Positions 1-5,320 of a DNA stretch of 5,320 nt are shown piece after piece. Origin of the DNA: an uncultured Verrucomicrobiota bacterium. Its GTDB lineage: Bacteria > Verrucomicrobiota > Verrucomicrobiia > Palsa-1439. The stretch lies in assembly GCA_903825695.1 (NCBI GenBank), contig CAIKBP010000123.1, forward strand, positions 1 through 5,320, read 5' to 3'. Each line of letters begins with the position of its first letter. Position 1 is the first letter of the stretch. The translations under genes were made by a program, and so were the position numbers. A model generated the notes under the pieces. It saw nothing but the letters and a program-made list of their open reading frames with translations, was not told where the DNA came from and searched no databases.

Positions 1-713
1 CGCACGGCGTCGGTGCGTGGGTAGTACAACGCAAAAACGCGGTACGCCTCCTCGTATGCCATGGCGATTCGCGGCGTCCACGCGCGCAATTCCTTCTTGC
101 TGGCGAATGTCTTGATTTGCAGCCCGGACCGGGTTTTCACCTTGTCGCTGATCTCGCGTATCCGTTCCGAAAGATGATGTCCTTCGTCCAATCGGCCGGA
201 CAAAAGGTCGAACTCCTTCGCGAACCCGGCGTCGCGCAGGAACCGGTCGTAATATGGGCGGTTGTAAGCTACGCCCATCGCCGCACGGTGTTCAAACCCT
301 TCCACCATCACGCCGCCGCGGTCGAGTTTCAGCAACCCGTGCGGTCCGAACGCCTCGTTCAGCCCGCGGGCACGTATCCAATCGAACGCCGCGTCAAATA
401 ACGCACGGGCCGCCGACGGGTCGTCCACCACATCAAAGTAACAAAAGAACCCGGTCCGCCGCTGATGATGGCGGTTGTAGCTCTGGTTATTCAGCACGCC
501 GATTCGGCCGAGCACGCCGTCCGCAGATTCCACCACAAAGAAGTCGGCCTCAGAGTGCGCATAGAACGGATGCCGCGTGCGGTCGAGACTCCTGCGCATT
601 GTCGCCAGTAGGGGAGGCGCCCATTGCGGACAGTTGCGGTAGAGCGTCAGGGGGAACCGAACGAACTTCTCCACATCCGGCGCATGCTGCGTGTCAATCT
701 GGCGGACGTGCAT
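1..713 (-). CDS. YghO-like GNAT-superfamily N-acyltransferase, C-terminus cut by window edge
   Basis: About 237 N-terminal residues are readable in one uninterrupted minus-strand frame; the rest lies beyond the left edge. Features that recall the YghO-like family (N-acyltransferases of the GNAT fold, roughly 370-390 residues) are an N-terminal FPLTLYRNCPQWAPPL segment (20-35), HPFYAHSEADFFV (48-60), GRIGVLNNQSYNRHH (69-83) followed by RTGFFCYFDVVDD (86-98), GPHGLL (123-128), and MGVAYNRPYYDRFLRDAGF (146-164). The substrate is not known to me and cannot be read from the sequence. I chose the ATG at 713 because the family-like N-terminus begins there and it starts 13 nt after the upstream small ORF; no good ribosome site precedes it. 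The frame stays open to an ATG at 773, but that extension would overlap the small ORF and looks unlike the family. It is last in the minus-strand operon within this window. The family call rests on recalled motif similarity. Confidence 0.85.
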   Translation of the reverse strand, partial: MHVRQIDTQHAPDVEKFVRFPLTLYRNCPQWAPPLLATMRRSLDRTRHPFYAHSEADFFVVESADGVLGRIGVLNNQSYNRHHQRRTGFFCYFDVVDDPSAARALFDAAFDWIRARGLNEAFGPHGLLKLDRGGVMVEGFEHRAAMGVAYNRPYYDRFLRDAGFAKEFDLLSGRLDEGHHLSERIREISDKVKTRSGLQIKTFASKKELRAWTPRIAMAYEEAYRVFALYYPRTDAV

Positions 714-726
714 ACGGAGGCACAAC

Positions 727-927
727 CTAATCCGCGCTCGTGGTGTGAACGCACAGCAGGAGCGGGACTTCATTCACGCCCCGGCGCCACATCGGTGTGC
801 CAACTTGCACTAGTTGTACCAGCGCCAGCGGGGCGACTTGCGGGACCAGCCGGGCCTCGACCAGTTTGCCGAGCATTTCCGCCGGCGGGGGCAATGATCG
901 GAATCCTAGCTGCTCGTGTGTTTTCAT
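727..927 (-). CDS. Small hypothetical protein (66 aa), overlapping the hydrolase stop
   Basis: A 66-residue frame whose ATG overlaps the hydrolase stop codon by 4 nt (ATGA) and whose TAG lies 13 nt before the acyltransferase ATG, so it fills the gap between the two neighbours exactly. Codon choice looks coding: most third positions are G or C, with frequent CTG, GTC, CCG and GAG. The protein has a short polar start, a PPPAEMLGKLVEAR segment (about residues 13-26), a hydrophobic stretch around VAPLALVQLVQVG (31-43), and a tail with MWRRGVNEVPLLLCV (46-60). No confident membrane helix, signal peptide or catalytic motif is visible, and I do not recognise a family. There is no ribosome-binding site upstream, so translation would depend on coupling to the hydrolase. 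The alternative is a chance open frame in a spacer; fit at both ends and codon pattern argue mildly against that. Confidence 0.5.
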   Translation of the reverse strand: MKTHEQLGFRSLPPPAEMLGKLVEARLVPQVAPLALVQLVQVGTPMWRRGVNEVPLLLCVHTTSAD

Positions 928-1694
928 TTTGGCTGATCGCCGATAGGGCTTTGCTTTTGGAGGATGGGATTAATTCGCTCCAAGAATTGCTCAAGGAGAA
1001 CGCAGAATCTCTGCGGGTGTTCGATCATCGGGACATGGCCGCAACGGTCGATGAACTGCAATTCCGCCTGCGGCAGCAGGTTTTGAAACTCCCGGGCCAC
1101 CGCCGGCGGCGTGATCTGGTCATTGGCGCCCCACACCAGCAACACCGGACAGCGGACCCGATGAAGCTCTCCGCGCAACGAGTGCTGTTTGGTCGATTTT
1201 GCAATTCGCAGGAGCTGCAGGGCACTGGCCCGGTTCCTAATCACCGCCGTCACTTCGTCAACCATCGCTTCAGTGACATGCCGACCGTCGTAGAACACCT
1301 CACGGACCCGCGCGGTCAGCCACTCGCGGCTGGGCCGGCGCGGAACTCGCTCAAAACCGCGTTCGAACAGCCCAGAGCTTCCCGTGAGCACCAACGCGGC
1401 GACCCTCGCCGGTTCGCGAAACGCCAAGTGCAATGCAATGTGACCGCCCAGCGAGTTGCCGCCGATAATCGCCCGGCCGATTCCCTCCGCTTCGAGCCGA
1501 TCACGGACAGTTGCGCCGATCCCTTCGACAGTTGCCTGCGCGGCGGGCAGGTCGAACAGAGGCATTTGCGGTACCAACACCCGCCAGCGCGGCGCTAGGT
1601 AGTGCGCGCACTCGTCCCAGTTTCCCGGTTTCCCAAATATCCCGTGGAGAAAAACAATAGGAAGCTTCTCAACGGTGTTTGAACGTCCTTTCAT
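924..1694 (-). CDS. Alpha/beta-fold hydrolase
   Basis: A 256-residue single-domain alpha/beta hydrolase, a normal length for the family and probably cytoplasmic as no signal peptide is visible. Numbering from the ATG at 1694: an oxyanion-hole motif FLHGIFGKPGNW (about 15-26), the nucleophile elbow GGNSLGG with Ser81, the acid in VWGANDQITPP (Asp192) and the catalytic His220 in CGHVPMIEHP. The triad is intact and correctly spaced. The segment between elbow and acid (about 110-180) would be the cap domain, which sets specificity. The family includes MenH-like, esterase and C-C hydrolase enzymes; nothing here lets me choose the substrate. The frame extends upstream to a GTG at 1724, but the ATG at 1694 forms an ATGA overlap with the upstream small gene, so the shorter form is preferred. 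Neither start has a clear Shine-Dalgarno site. Its stop also overlaps the next ATG, which places it in the middle of a coupled operon. Confidence 0.92.
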   Translation of the reverse strand: MKGRSNTVEKLPIVFLHGIFGKPGNWDECAHYLAPRWRVLVPQMPLFDLPAAQATVEGIGATVRDRLEAEGIGRAIIGGNSLGGHIALHLAFREPARVAALVLTGSSGLFERGFERVPRRPSREWLTARVREVFYDGRHVTEAMVDEVTAVIRNRASALQLLRIAKSTKQHSLRGELHRVRCPVLLVWGANDQITPPAVAREFQNLLPQAELQFIDRCGHVPMIEHPQRFCVLLEQFLERINPILQKQSPIGDQPK

Positions 1695-1867
1695 GCTGCT
1701 GAAATCATCATCCAATCCCGCCACTCGTAGCTAGTATCTGCGGGAACACACCACATGCCACAGCGCGAATCAATTTTGACGATGCGAAGCCCCGATGAAT
1801 CCCAGAGCAGGAGCGGATAGATGCCGTGCTGTACCAGTCCGCGCATCCGGTCGGCCAACTCGCCCAT
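1691..1867 (-). CDS. Small hypothetical protein (58 aa), first gene of the hydrolase operon
   Basis: A short protein I do not recognise. From the ATG at 1867 it is 58 residues. It opens with an amphipathic MGELADRMRGLVQHG helix, then a hydrophobic strand (YPLLLW, about 17-22), a strand-like GLRIVKID, a CGMWC pair of cysteines two residues apart and a Trp-rich end (YEWRDWMM). The start is chosen because GAGGAG sits 9 nt upstream of this ATG. The same frame stays open to an ATG at 1897 (68 aa) and a TTG at 1909 (72 aa), neither with a ribosome site. Its TGA overlaps the hydrolase ATG by 4 nt, the strongest sign that it is translated. The two Cys could bind a metal or form a disulfide, but this is speculation; a single pair is not enough for a classic zinc finger. 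Confidence 0.62.
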   Translation of the reverse strand: MGELADRMRGLVQHGIYPLLLWDSSGLRIVKIDSRCGMWCVPADTSYEWRDWMMISAA

Positions 1868-1876
1868 CGTCTTATG

Positions 1877-1882
1877 CTCCTC
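1877..1882 (-). promoter_or_regulatory. Shine-Dalgarno site GAGGAG that favours the 1867 start
   Basis: GAGGAG on the minus strand, 9 nt before the ATG at 1867. It is the only strong ribosome-binding sequence near the three possible starts of the small operon gene. It falls inside the longer reading from 1897, where it encodes Glu-Glu, so it could also be coincidental. Confidence 0.5.
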
Positions 1883-1907
1883 GATTTCCCGAATCATCCC
1901 GGCTAGC

Positions 1908-1936
1908 AATTTACAGGCAACCTACCGGGACTACAA
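1908..1936 (-). promoter_or_regulatory. Weak candidate sigma70-type promoter for the minus-strand operon
   Basis: On the minus strand TTGTAG (1936-1931, 3 of 6 to TTGACA) is separated by exactly 17 nt from TAAATT (1913-1908, 4 of 6 to TATAAT). Transcription would begin near 1901, giving a leader of about 34 nt to the ATG at 1867 and agreeing with that start. The match is weak and chance is a real alternative. The operon could instead be read through from the ACT gene, 146-188 nt upstream. Confidence 0.2.
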
Positions 1937-2055
1937 CCCGATTATCACGTCATCCTCGGATTTCGCTACGCCTACCTTGATCCGGGATTCATGCGCCGGC
2001 AGCAAGCCGATCGTCTGGGTTCATCCGTGCTGCAAAGCGATAAACACAGGCCTCG

Positions 2056-2451
2056 TCAGTTTCCTTTGAGGATGCGCCGGGCTTTTTTCACATTGTCCAC
2101 GCGAAGAATCATCGCGCCGGTAGGTGCGTTGGGTAGAGACGCGGCATAGGCGTATTCGATGTTGATCTTGTTCGTGGCGAGTTTGCGGGCGGTGGTGGCC
2201 AGCATGCCAGGCTGGTTGCGGCATTCAATCATCAGGACGTTGCGCTCGACGACCAACACACCGCGTTCGCCGAGCAGGTGCACGGCGCGGCGCGGATCAT
2301 TGACCACTAGTCGCACCACAGCGTGATCTACGGCATCGGAAACCGAGATGGCCTGAATATTGATATTCTCGTCGGCAAGGGCGCGGCAGACCGCTGCCAG
2401 CGTGCCGGGCTTGTTTTCGAGGAACAGAGAGAGTTGCTTGACGATCTTCAT
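2056..2451 (-). CDS. Tandem ACT-domain protein
   Basis: A 131-residue protein made almost entirely of two ACT domains: ACT1 about residues 4-68 and ACT2 about 72-128. Each carries the ACT ligand-loop signature, a Pro-Gly after the first strand: LENKPGTLAAV (11-21) and CRNQPGMLATT (77-87), followed by the helix and the next strand (NINIQAISVSD; KINIEYAYAAS). ACT domains usually bind amino acids or similar small ligands at a dimer interface and change an enzyme or regulator allosterically. Here there is no catalytic domain, so it is likely a stand-alone sensor or partner protein in the cytoplasm. The ATG at 2451 is well supported by TGGAGG 7 nt upstream. It is divergent from the LysR-gltB pair, which makes an amino-acid or nitrogen-status role attractive but unproven. 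The ligand cannot be told from the sequence. I see no convincing terminator after it. Confidence 0.93.
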   Translation of the reverse strand: MKIVKQLSLFLENKPGTLAAVCRALADENINIQAISVSDAVDHAVVRLVVNDPRRAVHLLGERGVLVVERNVLMIECRNQPGMLATTARKLATNKINIEYAYAASLPNAPTGAMILRVDNVKKARRILKGN

Positions 2452-2484
2452 CGGATGACCTCCATGGTTTGGGTTTCCCTATTC

Positions 2485-2513
2485 ATCATCGGCGCAACAG
2501 GCCAAGTCGTCAA
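2485..2513 (-). promoter_or_regulatory. Candidate sigma70-type promoter for the ACT gene
   Basis: On the minus strand TTGACG (2513-2508, 5 of 6 to consensus) lies exactly 17 nt from GATGAT (2490-2485, 4 of 6 to TATAAT). Transcription would start near 2478, leaving a leader of about 27 nt that includes the TGGAGG ribosome site at 2464-2459. Spacing and position fit well; the -10 is imperfect. Confidence 0.4.
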
Positions 2514-2520
2514 GCCACAC

Positions 2521-2549
2521 TTGACAATGGTTCGAATTCGTATTAGTTA
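2521..2549 (+). promoter_or_regulatory. Candidate promoter facing lysR-gltB, with perfect TTGACA
   Basis: TTGACA at 2521-2526 matches the -35 consensus exactly and lies in the divergent spacer facing the LysR gene. At the ideal 17-nt distance the -10 would be TAGTTA (2544-2549), a poor match. A better TATAAG occurs at 2556-2561, but it is 29 nt away. A good -35 with a poor -10 would fit an activator-dependent promoter, common for LysR targets, but this is inference. Confidence 0.28.
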
Positions 2550-2560
2550 TTTAGATATAA
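2547..2560. promoter_or_regulatory. Possible LysR-type operator: AT-rich dyad TTAT-N6-ATAA
   Basis: TTAT (2547-2550) and ATAA (2557-2560) form an inverted repeat in a strikingly AT-rich tract (about 2535-2570) within otherwise GC-rich DNA. It can be read as TTA-N8-TAA, close to the T-rich/A-rich dyads that LysR-type proteins bind (T-N11-A class), and T-N11-A also occurs at 2547-2559. It overlaps the proposed -10 region of lysR, where an autoregulator might bind. Short dyads in AT-rich DNA arise easily by chance. Confidence 0.25.
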
Positions 2561-2585
2561 GATTAAGCTTGGATTGGAATTGCTA

Positions 2586-3479
2586 ATGCAGGTCGAGACC
2601 CTGAAGATCTTTTGCGACGTCGTCCGGCTGAGGAGTTTCTCTCGCGGCGCGGAAGCTAACGGCGTTTTGCAGTCGGCAGCCAGCCAGGCGGTGCATCATC
2701 TCGAGCAATGTCTCGGTGTGGCGCTAATCGACCGCTCGCATCGTCCCTGGCAATTGACGGCGGAAGGCCGGCTGTTCTACGAGGGTTGCCGCGATGTGGT
2801 CGCGCGGTACCGTGACTTGGAGTTGAAGGTGCGTCGCCGCCATGCCGACGTGGACGCTGTTGTGCGCGTGGCGGCGATTTACTCGGTTGGGTTGGGTGAC
2901 ATGAGCCAGTACATCCGCCGGTTCTCGGAATCCAATGCCCACGCTCGCGTCCATGTGTCGTATCTGCATCCAGAACAGGTGTACGAGAGCGTACTAGAGG
3001 AGAAGGCGAACCTCGGCATCGTCTCATTCCCGCAACGGCAGCGCGAGTTGACAGTAATCCCATGGCGCGAGGAACCAATGGTGGTGGCGTGTCCTCCGCA
3101 ACACCGGCTGGCGGGACGGAAGAAGATCGCGCTGATGGAAATCGCGGGCGAGAAGTTTGTTGGATTCGACCGCGATCTGGTCATCCGCAAGCAGGTGGAT
3201 CGCTTCCTGAAGAAACACGGTGTCCCTGTCGAGATCGTCGTGGAGTTTGATAATATCGAGGCAATCAAGCGCGCAGTCGAGGTCGCATCGGGCATCTCGA
3301 TTCTGCCCGAACCGACGCTGAATCGCGAAGTGAAGGTGGGCACCTTGGCCTCGGTGCCGTTCGCGCCGGACGGATTTGTACGGCCACTTGGGATTATCCA
3401 TCGCCGGGGCCGTGAGTTGTACCCGAGCACCCGGTCATTCATCGAGTTGCTGCGTAACGAACACTGGAAAGAGTCTTAG
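2586..3479 (+). CDS. LysR-family transcriptional regulator
   Basis: A 297-residue LysR-type regulator of standard length. The N-terminal winged helix-turn-helix (about 4-63) includes ETLKIFCDVVRLRSFSRGA, the recognition region LQSAASQAVHHLE (28-40), LGVALIDR (43-50) and the wing LTAEGRLFYEG (57-67). A linker helix follows to about 90, and a periplasmic-binding-protein-like effector domain spans about 92-290 (VRVAAIYSVGL; LEEKANLGIVSFP; WREEPMVVACPPQHRLAG; VEVASGISILPEP). It acts in the cytoplasm as a DNA-binding dimer or tetramer whose effector domain binds a small metabolite. The ATG at 2586 matches the usual family N-terminus; a GGA lies 7 nt before it. An upstream in-frame TTG at 2574 would add only four residues. 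Its TAG directly abuts the gltB ATG, so it likely controls gltB and itself, much as the LysR-type GltC governs glutamate synthase in Bacillus subtilis, where gltC is divergent rather than co-directional. Orthology to GltC is not claimed; the ligand is unknown. Confidence 0.95.
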   Translation: MQVETLKIFCDVVRLRSFSRGAEANGVLQSAASQAVHHLEQCLGVALIDRSHRPWQLTAEGRLFYEGCRDVVARYRDLELKVRRRHADVDAVVRVAAIYSVGLGDMSQYIRRFSESNAHARVHVSYLHPEQVYESVLEEKANLGIVSFPQRQRELTVIPWREEPMVVACPPQHRLAGRKKIALMEIAGEKFVGFDRDLVIRKQVDRFLKKHGVPVEIVVEFDNIEAIKRAVEVASGISILPEPTLNREVKVGTLASVPFAPDGFVRPLGIIHRRGRELYPSTRSFIELLRNEHWKES

Positions 3480-5320
3480 ATGAGCAGAGATTTCAGGCGA
3501 ACAGAAGGATTGTACGACTCGCGGTATGAACACGACGCGTGTGGCGTCGGGTTTATCGTCAACATCAAGGGTCGGCAGTCGAATCAGATTTTGCGCCAGG
3601 CGCTCACGGTGTTGGTCAACCTGCGCCACCGCGGTGCGTGCGGTTGTGAACCGAACACTGGTGACGGTGCGGGTGTGTTGTTTCAAAAACCGCACGCATT
3701 TCTGAAACAGGAATGCGCCAAACAGGGTATTTCACTTCCTTCGCCCACTGAATACGGGGTCGGCATGATGTTTCTGCCACCAGACGAGTTGGAACGATAC
3801 AAGTGCGAGAAACTTTTTGAGGAGATCGTGGACAACGAAGGCCATCGATTAATCGGCTGGCGCACCGTGCCGACCTGCGATGCCAGCCTCGGCAACACCG
3901 CCAAAGTATCCGAACCGGTGGTGCGCCAGGTGTTCATCAGGCGCGATCAGAAACTGTCCGACGACATGGCGTTTGAGCGCAAACTCTACGTCATTCGACG
4001 GCTGGCCGAGCGCGGCATCCGTTATGCCGGAATCAAAGGCGGCGAACATTTCTATATCGCGAGTCTGTCGCACAAGACCATCGCCTACAAAGGCATGTTG
4101 ATGTCGGAACAGTTGGAGCAATTCTACCCTGACCTGGCCGACCCCGCGATGGAGACCGCGCTGGTGCTGGTGCATTCGCGCTTCAGTACCAACACCTTCC
4201 CGAGTTGGTATCGGGCGCACCCGTACCGTTACGCGGCGCACAACGGCGAGATCAACACGCTTCGCGGCAACATCAACTGGATGCACGCCCGTCAGTCGCT
4301 GTTCGTCAGCGATTTGTTCGGCGCTGATATCAAGAAGGTGCTGCCGATCATCCAGGAAGACGGCAGTGACTCGGCCATGTTCGACAACTGTCTGGAGTTC
4401 CTGGTGCTTGCGGGTCGCTCGTTGCCGCATGCGGTGATGATGATGATCCCCGAACCGTGGGAGAACCACGAAAGCATGCCCGACGACAAGCGTGCGTTTT
4501 ACGAGTACCACTCTTGTCTGATGGAACCATGGGACGGCCCCGCATCAATTGCGTTCACCGACGGCGTAAAGATCGGCGCCGTCCTCGACCGCAACGGTTT
4601 GCGACCCTCACGCTACTATGTGACGAAAGACGATCTCGTGATCATGGCGAGCGAGGTTGGCGTGCTCGATGTGCCGCCCGACCGCGTCCTGGCAAAGGGG
4701 CGGCTTCAACCGGGCCGCATGTTTCTGATCGACACGGAACTGGGACGGATCGTGGCCGACGAGGAACTCAAGCGCAACATGGCCGGCGAGAAGCCGTACC
4801 GGCTCTGGCTCGACAAAAACCTCGTTCATCTCGCCGACTTGCCGATACCGCCGCATGTGCATGAACCCGACCATAAGACAGTGCTCCAACGCCAACAGGC
4901 GTTCGGTTACACGTTCGAGGATTTGCGGATGCTAATGCTGCCAATGGCGTGCGACGGCGTGCAGCCCATTGGCTCAATGGGCACGGACACGCCGTTGGCG
5001 GTGTTGTCACACAAGCCGCAACTACTCTACAACTATTTCAAACAATTATTCGCGCAGGTGACCAACCCGCCCATCGATCCGATCCGAGAGGAGGTCATTA
5101 CCTCGACCAACACCCTGCTGGGAAGTGAAGCTGACCTGCTCGAACCCGGGCCGATCAACTGCCGGCAGCTCGCTCTGAGAAGTCCGATTCTTACCAACGA
5201 AGAACTGGAGAAGATCAGACATATCGACCATCCGGGTTTCAAAGCTGTCACCCTGTCGATGCTGTTCAGGGCAGCGCACGACGCGAATGGCATGGAGTTG
5301 GCCATGGACCAACTTTGGAC
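3480..5320 (+). CDS. gltB: Glutamate synthase large (alpha) subunit, 3' end cut by window edge
   Basis: The first 613 codons of a protein usually near 1,500 residues. GltB makes glutamate from glutamine and 2-oxoglutarate: the N-terminal class II amidotransferase domain releases ammonia, which is channelled to the FMN/Fe-S synthase domain (outside this window). The frame is open with no defect. Cys21 in EHDACGVGF is the expected catalytic nucleophile, exposed after removal of a 20-residue propeptide. Other amidotransferase signatures are LRHRGACGCEPNTGDGAG, HSRFSTNTFPSW (232-243), AHNGEINTLRGN (253-264), GSDSAMFDN (295-303), EPWDGPASIAFTDG (349-362) and DRNGLRPSRYY (370-380). The central domain begins around 470 (QRQQAFGYTFEDL) and includes MGTDTPLAVLS (500-510) and NPPIDPIREE (529-538). 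The ATG at 3480 follows the LysR TAG with no gap; GGAAAGAG just upstream may serve as ribosome site. A small-subunit gene, gltD, might follow to the right. It is the metabolic centre of this side of the window. Confidence 0.97.
   Translation, partial: MSRDFRRTEGLYDSRYEHDACGVGFIVNIKGRQSNQILRQALTVLVNLRHRGACGCEPNTGDGAGVLFQKPHAFLKQECAKQGISLPSPTEYGVGMMFLPPDELERYKCEKLFEEIVDNEGHRLIGWRTVPTCDASLGNTAKVSEPVVRQVFIRRDQKLSDDMAFERKLYVIRRLAERGIRYAGIKGGEHFYIASLSHKTIAYKGMLMSEQLEQFYPDLADPAMETALVLVHSRFSTNTFPSWYRAHPYRYAAHNGEINTLRGNINWMHARQSLFVSDLFGADIKKVLPIIQEDGSDSAMFDNCLEFLVLAGRSLPHAVMMMIPEPWENHESMPDDKRAFYEYHSCLMEPWDGPASIAFTDGVKIGAVLDRNGLRPSRYYVTKDDLVIMASEVGVLDVPPDRVLAKGRLQPGRMFLIDTELGRIVADEELKRNMAGEKPYRLWLDKNLVHLADLPIPPHVHEPDHKTVLQRQQAFGYTFEDLRMLMLPMACDGVQPIGSMGTDTPLAVLSHKPQLLYNYFKQLFAQVTNPPIDPIREEVITSTNTLLGSEADLLEPGPINCRQLALRSPILTNEELEKIRHIDHPGFKAVTLSMLFRAAHDANGMELAMDQLW

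Noticed and set aside
117..730. Two plus-strand frames (117-401 and 254-730) at the left end
   Set aside because: Both are antisense to the YghO-like acyltransferase, are low-complexity Arg/Ser/Pro/His-rich, and show no family motif.
770..994. Minus-strand 74-codon frame overlapping the hydrolase end
   Set aside because: It overlaps the hydrolase C-terminus and the 66-aa ORF in another frame, reads as Ala/Gly/Pro/Arg-rich sequence, and lacks the stop/start fit of the 927-727 ORF.
624..1598. Long plus-strand open frame (324 codons) across the hydrolase region
   Set aside because: It is antisense to the hydrolase, the 66-aa ORF and part of the acyltransferase; its translation is Arg/Gln/Pro-rich with no motif, and the minus-strand hydrolase carries a full catalytic triad.
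1940..2010. CGGAT/ATCCG inverted repeat in the spacer after the ACT gene, as a possible terminator
   Set aside because: The stem is only 5 bp with a loop of about 18 nt and no T run follows on the minus strand, so it is not a credible intrinsic terminator.
2070..2092. GC-rich stretch followed by a T run (GCCGGGCTTTTTTC), resembling a plus-strand terminator
   Set aside because: It lies within the ACT coding region, where the T run is the reverse of Lys codons near the C-terminus; I find no good stem, and no plus-strand gene upstream needs a terminator.
2879..3442. Long minus-strand frame (187 codons) opposite lysR
   Set aside because: It is a shadow of the LysR gene, whose translation shows a complete HTH and effector domain; the antisense product is Arg/Ser/Thr-rich without motifs.
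3849..4511. Minus-strand 220-codon frame opposite gltB
   Set aside because: It is antisense to the glutaminase domain of gltB, with His/Arg/Val-rich composition typical of the reverse of a GC-rich gene.
4457..4864. Plus-strand 135-codon frame inside gltB
   Set aside because: It is an out-of-frame reading of gltB, Arg-rich with no recognisable domain; the gltB frame is intact through the same bases.

Overview
This 5.3 kb window is a gene-dense bacterial chromosome segment with moderately high GC. It shows Shine-Dalgarno-led genes, 4-nt stop/start overlaps and a LysR-type regulator. I see no mobile element, tRNA, rRNA or CRISPR. The mix of genes (tandem-ACT protein, a YghO-like acetyltransferase, LysR next to gltB) fits a Gram-negative-type bacterium. 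A Verrucomicrobiota/Planctomycetota relative or a proteobacterium are both possible, and the lineage cannot be fixed from this piece.

Left half (1-1910, all minus strand): this looks like one operon read right to left. It begins with a small protein of unknown function (1867-1691). An ATGA overlap leads to an alpha/beta hydrolase with an intact Ser-Asp-His triad (1694-924). A second ATGA overlap leads to a 66-codon small ORF of unknown function (927-727). After 13 nt comes a YghO-like GNAT-superfamily acyltransferase (from 713) that runs off the left edge. The overlaps suggest translational coupling, but the joint function is unknown.

Centre (2056-2585): a tandem ACT-domain protein (minus strand) is divergent from a LysR-type regulator (plus strand). 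The 134-bp region between their ATG codons has a plausible promoter for the ACT gene, a perfect TTGACA hexamer facing lysR, and an AT-rich dyad that could be an operator.

Right half (2586-5320, plus strand): the LysR gene ends in TAG directly abutting the ATG of gltB, the large subunit of glutamate synthase. The window holds the complete glutaminase domain and the start of the central domain before gltB runs off the right edge. A LysR regulator co-transcribed with gltB, divergent from a small-molecule-sensing ACT protein, suggests a nitrogen/glutamate control unit. That idea is inferred from gene order, not shown.

I did not find a convincing new defence or mobile system. The most interesting items are the two unrecognised small genes on either side of the hydrolase and the divergent ACT / LysR-gltB arrangement.
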